Shown piece by piece: positions 14,996-22,283 of a DNA stretch of 64,000 bases. The stretch is taken from assembly GCF_900129835.1 (NCBI RefSeq), contig NZ_FQXA01000004.1:310001-374000 (forward strand). Reading direction: 5' to 3'. The position numbers were made by a program, and so were the translations under genes. Numbering within the stretch: position 1 is the first letter of the stretch; each line of letters starts with the position of its first letter. A model generated the notes under the pieces. The model worked only from the letters and a program-made list of their open reading frames with translations, was not told the DNA's origin and searched no databases. This DNA comes from Stutzerimonas xanthomarina DSM 18231 (GTDB lineage Bacteria > Pseudomonadota > Gammaproteobacteria > Pseudomonadales > Pseudomonadaceae).

Positions 14996-15529
14996 TCAGT
15001 AGCCGCCTTTTTTGCCGATGCCGGCGTAGGTGAACTCGTAGTTCAACGTGCACTGCTCGAACCAGGGCGCAACGCCGGTTTCCTTGTCGACGTGACGGCC
15101 GAACATGGTGTGCTTGCCATCCGGCGGCGAGACGATGAAGGTCAGCTGGTACTTGCCTGGCCCCATCAGCTTGACGTTGTCGCCATAGTGCGGGCCGTCA
15201 TTGGCGACCATTGCGTGGAAATCGCCTTCGATCTTCTCGTCTGAGCCCTTCTTGCTCAGCGCATAGCGGATGTTCAGGTAGGAGACGAAGCTGCCTTCCT
15301 GCCAGCCGTTGCGGTTGCCTTCGGTGGCAGCGATGTCGGCCTCCAGGTGCACGTCGGACTTGGCAGCGTCCAGCATCATGCCTGCTGGCTCCATCTCGAC
15401 CGGCTGCAGGTAAACGGCACCAACCTCCATGCCACCGCACTGCTGCGGTTCGCCAATGGGGTATTCCTTGGCCTGAGCGAGGGGCGCGAGCAGCAACGAA
15501 GCGATGGTGAGGGTAGCGGGAATGCGCAT
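14996..15529 (-). CDS. Periplasmic P19/FtrA-type iron transport protein
   Basis: 177 residues. A signal peptide (MRIPATLTIASLLLAPLAQA) precedes a P19-family domain (KEYPIGEPQQCGGMEVGAVYLQ) with the conserved MMLDAAKSDVHLEADI region holding Met, Asp and His ligands for copper and iron, and HTMFGRHVDKETGV. Start 15529 has TTGGAGGCTTC upstream; the longer frame from 15574 has none. It is the first gene of the ferrous iron uptake operon and lies under a Fur-like site. Confidence 0.87.
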   Translation of the reverse strand: MRIPATLTIASLLLAPLAQAKEYPIGEPQQCGGMEVGAVYLQPVEMEPAGMMLDAAKSDVHLEADIAATEGNRNGWQEGSFVSYLNIRYALSKKGSDEKIEGDFHAMVANDGPHYGDNVKLMGPGKYQLTFIVSPPDGKHTMFGRHVDKETGVAPWFEQCTLNYEFTYAGIGKKGGY

Positions 15530-15588
15530 GAAGCCTCCAAAGAGAAAAGATGACTGACGCGGAGAGGTTCGCATCTGTGATGCTTAAC

Positions 15589-15607
15589 GATAATGATTCG
15601 CGTCAAT
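15589..15607 (-). promoter_or_regulatory. Fur-like box before the ferrous iron operon
   Basis: GATAATGAT at 15589-15597 is a perfect left half of the 19-base Fur box; the right half is weaker. A second dyad TCAAT-N4-ATTGA overlaps at 15603-15616. The site is 60 bases before the P19 gene start. Nothing else is seen in the remainder of the gap up to the divergent exporter gene at 15858. Confidence 0.55.
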
Positions 15608-15857
15608 TCTGATTGAAATACTTTGTAACGTACACACCCGATTGCCGCTTATCGTTGCGCCTGATTAAGCGCCGGGCGGCGTCTTTAGGGACTCAGGAGC
15701 CCTTTCTGCGTTGCGTTGTCACACCCTGTTCGGACCTTCAGTAAACGCCGATCCGTTCGCTGCAACCTCGACAAGCGGGTAACCCTGCAGGCGATTTAAA
15801 GCTGCGGGGCAGATCGATAGCGGCCTACCATATGCACTTTCGGAGCCGGGGAAATTC

Positions 15858-17267
15858 ATGAATCAAGCTGTACTGGATGCCAGAACCGCCCGCGTACTGC
15901 CCTGGCTGGTCGCTATCGCGTTCTTCATGCAGACCCTTGATGGCACCATCCTCAACACCGCGTTGCCGGCCATGGCACGGGACCTTGCCGAAGATCCACT
16001 GCGGATGCAGGGTGTGGTCATCGCCTACATGCTCACCGTGGCGTTGTTGATTCCAGCGTCTGGCTGGGTCGCGGATCGCTTTGGTAGTCGGCGGATTTTC
16101 TTTTCCGCCATCCTGTTGTTCACGCTCGGGTCGCTGCTGTGCGCAATGAGCACCAGCTTCAACCAACTGGTGATGTCACGCGTGGTGCAGGCAATCGGGG
16201 GCGCGCTGATGCTGCCGGTCGGGCGGCTGGTGATACTGCGGGCCTACCCGCGCAGCGAGTTTGTCCGGGTGATGACCTTCATCGCGCTACCGGGCATGGT
16301 CGGACCGCTGATTGGCCCGACGCTCGGCGGCTGGCTGGTGGAATACGCGTCCTGGCATTGGATCTTCCTGATCAATCTGCCGGTCGGCCTGATCGGCTGC
16401 ATCGCTGCCTTTCGTTTCATGCCCGACCTGAAGAGTGCTGAGCGCATGCGCTTCGATACCGTTGGCTTTCTGCTATTCGGTGGCGCCATGGTACTGATCA
16501 CCATTGCGCTTGAAGGCCTTGGCGAGATGCAAATGCCCCACGCCCGCGTGCTATTGCTGGTGGCCGTTGGCAGTGCCTGCCTCGCGGCCTACTGGTTGCG
16601 CGCCGGTCACATCGACAGCCCGCTGTTCAGCCCGACGCTGTTCCACACCCGCAGCTTTGCCGTTGGCATCTTCGGCAACCTGTTCGCACGATTGGGTAGC
16701 GGAGCATTGCCGTTCCTGCTGCCATTGCTGCTGCAGATCGCGCTGGGCTATTCCCCGGCGCAGGCGGGCATGTCCATGATTCCGTTGGCGCTGGGTGCAA
16801 TGTTCATCAAGCCCTTGGCCAAGCCGCTGATCGACCGCCTCGGCTATCGGCGCATCCTGATCGGCAACACACTGCTGCTGGGCACGCTGATCGCGAGTTT
16901 GGCGACGATCGACGGGCAGACTCCGACGGTACTGTTGCTCGCGCAACTGAGCCTGATCGGAATGGTCAATTCCATGCAGTTCACGGCGATGAATACCGTG
17001 ACGCTGGTGGGGCTGAGCAACCAGAACGCCAGCAGCGGCAACAGTCTGCTATCGGTGGTGGTGCAACTGTCGATGAGCCTGGGTGTCGCCTCGGCCGGTG
17101 CCCTGCTGGGCGGCTTTACCGTACCGGGTGCGAATGGCGCGGCGGTGCTGGAGGCGTTTCACCTGACTTTCCTGTGCATCGGGGCGATGTCGATGCTAGC
17201 CGCATCGTTGTTCTTTCAGCTGGACAGTAAGCAAGCCATGGTCGCCCGACACATAGACACTGAGTGA
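15858..17267 (+). CDS. MFS multidrug exporter, DHA2 type (MdtD-like)
   Basis: 469 residues, almost entirely membrane helices (about 14). The opening FMQTLDGTILNTALPAMARDL is the DHA2 signature motif, and GWVADRFGSRRIF is the MFS A-motif between helices 2 and 3. Members export drugs or metabolites with proton exchange. It stands alone, divergent from the iron operon, with GGAGCCGGGG upstream of the ATG. The substrate cannot be read from the sequence; an iron-chelate or citrate-linked role is only a thought from position. Confidence 0.85.
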   Translation: MNQAVLDARTARVLPWLVAIAFFMQTLDGTILNTALPAMARDLAEDPLRMQGVVIAYMLTVALLIPASGWVADRFGSRRIFFSAILLFTLGSLLCAMSTSFNQLVMSRVVQAIGGALMLPVGRLVILRAYPRSEFVRVMTFIALPGMVGPLIGPTLGGWLVEYASWHWIFLINLPVGLIGCIAAFRFMPDLKSAERMRFDTVGFLLFGGAMVLITIALEGLGEMQMPHARVLLLVAVGSACLAAYWLRAGHIDSPLFSPTLFHTRSFAVGIFGNLFARLGSGALPFLLPLLLQIALGYSPAQAGMSMIPLALGAMFIKPLAKPLIDRLGYRRILIGNTLLLGTLIASLATIDGQTPTVLLLAQLSLIGMVNSMQFTAMNTVTLVGLSNQNASSGNSLLSVVVQLSMSLGVASAGALLGGFTVPGANGAAVLEAFHLTFLCIGAMSMLAASLFFQLDSKQAMVARHIDTE

Positions 17268-17279
17268 TTGATCGTAGGA

Positions 17280-17495
17280 TCAGCCGATACAAAGCTCGGC
17301 TTCTTCCTCGTCTTCGGGAATCTCATCGGTGACGATCACTCGCGCATGGTGGCTGGTTTCCTCCTCCATGCGCAGGCCGAAGTAGCGGTTGTCATAGGCA
17401 TCCCAGAAGGCTTCGACCTGCTCCATTGTGGCGGCCTCAAGGAGTACCTCCAGGCTGTGCTCAAGGACAATGGTGTAGAGTTTTTCGGCAGACAT
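17280..17495 (-). CDS. Small acidic hypothetical protein
   Basis: 71 residues starting MSAEKLYTIVLEHSLEVLLEA and ending in a very acidic tail (TDEIPEDEEEAELCIG). No signal peptide or membrane segment is present. I do not recognise the family. The start at 17495 has only a weak ribosome site, and the frame continues upstream to 17684, so a longer product is possible. It converges with the MFS gene, 12 bases apart. Confidence 0.5.
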   Translation of the reverse strand: MSAEKLYTIVLEHSLEVLLEAATMEQVEAFWDAYDNRYFGLRMEEETSHHARVIVTDEIPEDEEEAELCIG

Positions 17496-17943
17496 GATTA
17501 GCAGGCTCGTGCTCGATTCAAGAGGCGGCCGCTCCTCTGCAGCCGTGATGTCATTCTGACAGCTGAAGAGGCTTTGCAAGCTTCCGCTCATCGCCTGAAA
17601 AGAGATTCCCGCTGAACGGTTAGCCTCAATTTGGAACTGTTTGACTCGAACAGGTCCGGCCAGTGTTGTGTTCAGCCAACCCACGACGCCCGTATCGACG
17701 TGTCGCTATTTGCGACATAGCGGTTCGCTTGCAGGCCAATTCCGAAGGCTCCTCTTTCTTCGCGTTCTGGGGCGCAGCACCGGGTTTGCGCCGCTGAGAA
17801 CACCCTTGGGCCTCTCATTGGCTTCGCCCAGAACCCGCTTCCTTTGTTTACCTGTACGAGTAAACATTATCGACCTGTCGTTTATAACGACATAAGGTTT
17901 GGCCATCGCCGGATATCCCGGCGGCAACAGAAGGATTTGATCT
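17496..17943. other. Gene-free stretch with two operator-like dyads
   Basis: No supported gene. Two inverted repeats lie close to the next gene: GTTTAC-N8-GTAAAC at 17846-17865 and a perfect 17-base palindrome TGTCGTT-TAT-AACGACA at 17876-17892. The second overlaps a TTTATA/TATAAC sequence that could be a -10 element. Both are 50-100 bases before ATG 17944 and look like repressor sites. Confidence 0.5.
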
Positions 17944-18204
17944 ATGGGGACAATGGGATCGTTCTGGCTGGTGACGGGGAGTTCGCTCTCCGCAGCGCTG
18001 GTGTTGACCATCGTTCTATGGCTGCAGTGGTTGCAGCTCAGACAACACAAAGTGGAACTCGCCGTGCTGCGCGACCTGCTACAGGGGCTCGGTGGAATCA
18101 TTCAGCGTCTGGAGCATGAAAAGGCCGAACTGAGCGCAGGCCTGCGAGCGGAAACGGGGCAGGTCGAGTTGCTCAAGCGGCAACTGAGTCAGCTACGCGG
18201 ATGA
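17944..18204 (+). CDS. Hypothetical single-span membrane protein with coiled coil
   Basis: 86 residues. One N-terminal membrane helix (SLSAALVLTIVLWLQWLQL) is followed by a heptad-rich helix (QHKVELAVLRDLLQGLGGIIQRLEHEKAEL) likely to form a coiled coil in the cytoplasm. AAGGA lies nine bases before the ATG. I do not recognise the family. Its promoter carries the palindrome described above, so it appears to be a regulated, free-standing gene; it converges with the persulfide dioxygenase gene. Confidence 0.55.
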   Translation: MGTMGSFWLVTGSSLSAALVLTIVLWLQWLQLRQHKVELAVLRDLLQGLGGIIQRLEHEKAELSAGLRAETGQVELLKRQLSQLRG

Positions 18205-18228
18205 CTCAGTGTGCTCGCTTCTTTCGGT

Positions 18229-18978
18229 CTAGCCCTGAGGGCTGTGTTCCGCCTGCTCGCAGTACTGCCGGTAGCTTTCCGACAAGTCGGACGGGCACAC
18301 GCCGCACTGGCGATTTCCGGGTACGGCGTGATCGATGAACTTCGGATACGGCAGATCCAGTTCTGCCATGATCGTTCTGAATTGCTCCAGCGATACGGCT
18401 TCACCCAGTCGCGGGTTACGTCGCTTTTCCTGGGCGATGGTCGATACGCGGCGGTCATGGTAGTCGTGGCCGGGATAAACCAGGCTGTCGTCCGGCAAGC
18501 TGAACAGTTTGCCTCGGACGCTGTGGAACAGATCGTCCACACTGCCGTTCTGGAAATCGGTCCTGCCGCAGCCGTCTATCAATAGCGCATCGCCACTGAA
18601 CAGTCGATCGCCGAGCCGGTAGGCGAAATGACCGTCCGTATGGCCCGGCGTGTGCAGCGGCGTCAGCTGCAGGCCGCCGACCTCAAACGGTGTGCCTTCC
18701 TCGATGCCTAGGTCGGTGCAGGCCAGCTTGTCGATGGCCGGGCTGGCGATACGGCAGCCGGTCTTGCGCTTCAGCTCCAGCGCGGCGGTGATGTGATCGG
18801 CATGTATGTGGGTGTCGAGGGTGAACGCCAGCTTCAAGCCCAGGCCGGCCAGCTCGTCCAGATCGCGATCCATCGTCGAAACGACCGGGTCGATCAGCAC
18901 TGCTTGGCCCGTGTCCTCGCAGCCCAGCAGATAGGTGTAGGTGGAGGAAACGGGCTCGAATAGCTGGCGAAAGATCAT
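18229..18978 (-). CDS. Persulfide dioxygenase-like metallo-beta-lactamase fold protein (ETHE1/Blh type)
   Basis: 249 residues. The metal motif THIHADH, a later HTPGHTDGH, and LFSGDALLIDGCGRTDFQ with GHDYHDR supply the iron ligands typical of ETHE1-type persulfide dioxygenases. These oxidise glutathione persulfide to sulfite. A C-terminal CGVCPSD adds two cysteines. GGAGAGGACG precedes the ATG. It follows the membrane protein gene by 12 bases in a unit divergent from a BigR-like repressor, matching known sulfide detoxification loci. A glyoxalase II role is less likely. Confidence 0.85.
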   Translation of the reverse strand: MIFRQLFEPVSSTYTYLLGCEDTGQAVLIDPVVSTMDRDLDELAGLGLKLAFTLDTHIHADHITAALELKRKTGCRIASPAIDKLACTDLGIEEGTPFEVGGLQLTPLHTPGHTDGHFAYRLGDRLFSGDALLIDGCGRTDFQNGSVDDLFHSVRGKLFSLPDDSLVYPGHDYHDRRVSTIAQEKRRNPRLGEAVSLEQFRTIMAELDLPYPKFIDHAVPGNRQCGVCPSDLSESYRQYCEQAEHSPQG

Positions 18979-18990
18979 CGTCCTCTCCGT

Positions 18991-19425
18991 TCAGTGGTGG
19001 GATGGCTGCGGCGCTTGGTTCAGCGATTCCAGCAGTGCAAACTTCTCGCGATCGATCTCGCCGCGCGTGCGAATACCCAGGCGACGCATGACCGGCAGCG
19101 GCGGGCACCAGCCTTGGAGGCCGTGTTGCAGCAGAAGCGGCAGCACAATGCCGGGGAGCAGGAACCATTTACGGTTCACCGTCAGCCCGAGCAACAGGCC
19201 GGACAGCGCCAGCGAAGAAGCGTTGACCTCCAGCGCGCGCTCGACATCCCACTCGCGATCGAGTGCTTCGATGCGCTGCATGATCGAGTGCCTATCCAGC
19301 CCGCTGAAGTGGCGGATGTTTTCTTCAGTTTGTTGATCAATGGCGTGGTTGATCGAGGCGGATGTCGAGCGGCGAACTCGATCCGTCTGGTCACTTGTGG
19401 CAAGGTCCTGATGGATTGTGGTCAT
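18991..19425 (-). CDS. DUF2892/YgaP-like membrane protein of the persulfide locus
   Basis: 144 residues. A polar N-terminal half (TDRVRRSTSASINHAIDQQTEENIRHFS) precedes two hydrophobic segments (LALSGLLLGLTVNRKWFLLPGIVLPLLLQHGLQGWCPP), the DUF2892 pattern seen in YgaP, with the cysteine of GWCPPLPVMRRLG. Start 19425 is set by AGGAGACTGCC. It heads the two-gene unit with the persulfide dioxygenase. A role in sulfane sulfur handling at the membrane is inferred. Confidence 0.78.
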   Translation of the reverse strand: MTTIHQDLATSDQTDRVRRSTSASINHAIDQQTEENIRHFSGLDRHSIMQRIEALDREWDVERALEVNASSLALSGLLLGLTVNRKWFLLPGIVLPLLLQHGLQGWCPPLPVMRRLGIRTRGEIDREKFALLESLNQAPQPSHH

Positions 19426-19558
19426 GGCAGTCTCCTGATGCACGCCCTGCCCAATGGGGCTGACGTGGTGAGAAAATGACTACTGGAACAAATGCGAGGC
19501 TGTACGACGCCCATAGTTCCGATGAAAACCGCTCCGACGAGCAGGAACACTTTATTGA

Positions 19559-19568
19559 GATATATATC
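19559..19568. promoter_or_regulatory. AT-rich dyad in the BigR divergent region
   Basis: GATATATATC is a perfect ten-base palindrome 41 bases before the repressor ATG, in the gap between the divergent repressor and persulfide genes. BigR-type repressors bind AT-rich dyads, so this is a candidate operator. Confidence 0.4.
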
Positions 19569-19609
19569 GGTAAAATGTTCCGTCAACCTGTCCTGATTAA
19601 CGGTGGAAA

Positions 19610-19954
19610 ATGGACGCTGCGTCAGAAATCGATGTGGAAATGCTTCGTAGCAGTGCAGCTCAAGCCTGCGGTCTGCTCAAGGTTTTGGGTAACCCCGACC
19701 GGTTGCTGCTGTTGTGCCAACTGACTCAGGGCGAGTATTGCGTGGGCGATCTGGCGACCCAGACGGGCATTACTCAGCCGACCCTGTCTCAGCAACTGAC
19801 CGTGCTGCGGCACAACGGCATGGTCAGCACTCGTCGCGAAGGCAAGCAGGTCTACTACGGCATCGCCAGCCCCCAAGCGATGGAGGTCATGCAGGTGTTG
19901 TACAAGCTGTACTGTCAGGCGCCTCACGTCGAGGAACAGTCAGTTGAGCCTTGA
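19610..19954 (+). CDS. BigR/SqrR-like ArsR-family sulfide-responsive repressor
   Basis: 114 residues with an ArsR winged helix (VGDLATQTGITQPTLSQQLTVLR). Cysteines at 36 (RLLLLCQL) and 102 (KLYC) correspond to the redox pair that forms a tetrasulfide or disulfide in BigR and SqrR; an extra cysteine is at 44. Loss of repression by persulfide would induce the divergent membrane protein and dioxygenase genes. No metal-binding ELCVCDL motif is present, against an arsenic role. Confidence 0.8.
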   Translation: MDAASEIDVEMLRSSAAQACGLLKVLGNPDRLLLLCQLTQGEYCVGDLATQTGITQPTLSQQLTVLRHNGMVSTRREGKQVYYGIASPQAMEVMQVLYKLYCQAPHVEEQSVEP

Positions 19955-20003
19955 GTAGGGCGCACGACGGCGCGCCTCGCATGCGGCATTCGCAGATCAA
20001 GCG

Positions 20004-21386
20004 TTACCGGTCAAATGGTTTACCTGGCTGATCGCTATGTCGCGGCGTCTTCTCGATAACGTCCTCTTGTAGACCGACGATCAGCTCGACCTGCAGTCCA
20101 TCGCCGTGGGCGACGAACCTGAGTTCGCAACCGCAGCGCTCGGCGATGGCCTTGACGATGGAGAGCCCAAGTCCGCTGCCGTCACCCTCGCTGTTTCGCC
20201 AGAAGCGTTCGGTAAATCGTTCGACCTGTTGTGCGGCGACGACCGGTCCGTGATCGACCACCGTGAAGCAGACCTTGTCTTCAGCATGCTGCTGCAGTGA
20301 CAGCCGAACGCGGGTCCCCGGGCGCGTATGCCGGCGTGCGTTGTCCAGCAGATTGCGCAGTGCCGCGATGGCCAGGGCGGGCGGCATGGCCAGGGCACGC
20401 AGGGACACGTCTGCCGCCGCGTTCAAATCGATAGGTGGACCTGGCTGCTGGCTGGCGTCAGCGATGGCCAGTTGCGCCACCTCGATGGCCGTGCACCGTT
20501 GGCCGTCATCGAAGGACACCCGTCCCTCCACGCGGGCCAGCATCAGCAATTGCTCCAGCGTTCGGTGCAAGCGATCAGTGCCGACCTCGGCCTGGGCCAA
20601 CGCCCGTCTGGCGGTATCGCCCTCGGTCATGGCCGCGACCTGCAGATGGGTCTTGATCGCCGTCAGCGGACTGCGCAGCTCGTGGGCGGCGTCATCGGTG
20701 AGCCGGCGTTCACGTTCGAGCGCCTGCGCGATCCGTGCGAACAGCTGATTCTGTGTTTCTACCAAAGGCGCCAGTTCAGGCGGCAACCGTTCGATGAACA
20801 GGGGATCGACCGAGTCGGCACTGCGCTGCGCCAGGGCGGTGCGGATTCGCCTGAGGGGCGACAGGCCTTTGCCAAGGCCAATCCAAAGCACGACCAGACT
20901 GCCGAGCAGGGCGACCAGTACCGGCAGTGCCGCAGCCAGCAGCACCGAGCGCTTGAGCGTCGCGCGTTCATCGAGTCGATCAGCCGTGGTGATGCGCATC
21001 CCGTCGCGGATCATGGTAAAGGTTCGCCAGGCGGTGTCGCCGATCAGCTGGTTATGAAAACCGGTGCGCTGGGCGTCGAGCACGCTGTCCGGCGCCGCAT
21101 GGCTACGTGCCAGGACCTCACCGCGCAACGAGCTGACCTGGCAGGCCAATCCGTTTTCGATGCCGAGCTGCTCTGCGCTCAGGCGCGTGATACCGCCTTC
21201 TCCCAGCTGCGGCTGCGGCAGTTGCACCAGCAGGCCTGAGACCATTCGAGCCGATGCTGCCAGACGCTGATCGAGCGACAGCATCAGCTGGTTCCGCACA
21301 TCGAACAGCATCCAGGTGGCGGCCATCGACCAGAGCAGCACGAAAGCAGCGCCGAGGGTGAGCGTCAGCCGCAGGCGCATACTCAT
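20004..21386 (-). CDS. Sensor histidine kinase next to the dsb operon (DsbS-like)
   Basis: 460 residues. Two membrane helices (about 8-28 and 150-172) flank a periplasmic domain. A HAMP-like linker leads to the phosphoacceptor motif DDAAHELRSPLTAIK, then the N-box NLLDNARRH and GSGLGLSIVK ATP-binding motifs. It overlaps the response regulator stop by four bases, so the pair is co-translated. In P. aeruginosa the copper-responsive DsbS-DsbR pair lies beside dsbDEG genes, and the same neighbours are present here. The assignment to that system rests on context. Confidence 0.8.
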   Translation of the reverse strand: MSMRLRLTLTLGAAFVLLWSMAATWMLFDVRNQLMLSLDQRLAASARMVSGLLVQLPQPQLGEGGITRLSAEQLGIENGLACQVSSLRGEVLARSHAAPDSVLDAQRTGFHNQLIGDTAWRTFTMIRDGMRITTADRLDERATLKRSVLLAAALPVLVALLGSLVVLWIGLGKGLSPLRRIRTALAQRSADSVDPLFIERLPPELAPLVETQNQLFARIAQALERERRLTDDAAHELRSPLTAIKTHLQVAAMTEGDTARRALAQAEVGTDRLHRTLEQLLMLARVEGRVSFDDGQRCTAIEVAQLAIADASQQPGPPIDLNAAADVSLRALAMPPALAIAALRNLLDNARRHTRPGTRVRLSLQQHAEDKVCFTVVDHGPVVAAQQVERFTERFWRNSEGDGSGLGLSIVKAIAERCGCELRFVAHGDGLQVELIVGLQEDVIEKTPRHSDQPGKPFDR

Positions 21387-22078
21387 GTGTCGCTGGCTCT
21401 GGACGGTTCGGTTACGGGCCCGGCGGGTCCCAGTCGATAGCCGAGGCCCCTTACGGTTTCGACGATGCCATTACCCAGCTTGCGACGCAGATGATGGATG
21501 TGGACGTTGAGCGCGTTGCTTTCGACCTCGTCGTCCAGTCCATACACCGCGTCTTTGAGTTGCTCGGCCGAAAGCACCCGGCCAGGGTTCTGCAAGAGCG
21601 CCTGCAGCAGTGCCTGTTCACGCCGGGACAGGTCAACCGGTTCGCCCGCCAGGGTCGCGGAGCAGGCGGCCGGGTCATAACTCAGCGGGCCGTGTTCGAT
21701 CAGGTGCGTCGTTCGTCCGGCGGCCCGGCGCAGCAGGGCATGCAGCCGCGCCGCCAGTTCGCGCAGATCGAAGGGTTTGACCAGATAGTCGTCGGCGCCG
21801 GCCTGGAGCCCCGAGACCCGTTCGGCCACCGCATCCCGAGCGGTCAGAACGAGCACGGGCAATTCGAGCCCGCGACGCCGCAGTCGCTGGAGAAAGTGCA
21901 GGCCATCTTCGTCGGGCAGCCCCAGGTCGAGAATCATCAGATCGAAGTGGGCAGTGCGCAGCAGCGCGTCGGCCTGAGCGGCGGTCGCGGCATGGGTCAC
22001 GCCGAAGCCCTGGGCTTGGAGCCCGGCAACGATGCCGCTCGCAATGAGCGCATTGTCTTCTGTCAGCAGTACCTGCAT
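21383..22078 (-). CDS. OmpR-family response regulator (DsbR-like)
   Basis: 231 residues. The receiver domain begins MQVLLTEDNALIA, with the phosphorylated aspartate in LMILDLGLPDEDGL, then T and K conserved positions (VLTARD, VKPFD). A winged-helix C-domain ends SNALNVHIHHLRRKLGNGIVETVRGLGYRL. It precedes the kinase gene and is divergent from dsbD across 205 bases, which probably contain its binding sites, though no direct repeat was certain by eye. Confidence 0.85.
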   Translation of the reverse strand: MQVLLTEDNALIASGIVAGLQAQGFGVTHAATAAQADALLRTAHFDLMILDLGLPDEDGLHFLQRLRRRGLELPVLVLTARDAVAERVSGLQAGADDYLVKPFDLRELAARLHALLRRAAGRTTHLIEHGPLSYDPAACSATLAGEPVDLSRREQALLQALLQNPGRVLSAEQLKDAVYGLDDEVESNALNVHIHHLRRKLGNGIVETVRGLGYRLGPAGPVTEPSRASDT

Positions 22079-22283
22079 GGGGAACTCGTCTTCAATTCAC
22101 CGGCCAGTATCACGCTTCTCGATTAACGGAGCGTTATCAAAGGGTACGCTGAGTTGCTCGCGCAGCGTCGCTTGTCGGCCTTTCTTCCTCGGTCATTGGT
22201 CAGCGCCAAATCAATTCGTTAACGGCCACTTAATCTCCAGTCCCCATGCTCGCATTGAATTTGCTGACGGGGGTGTGTTGTTC

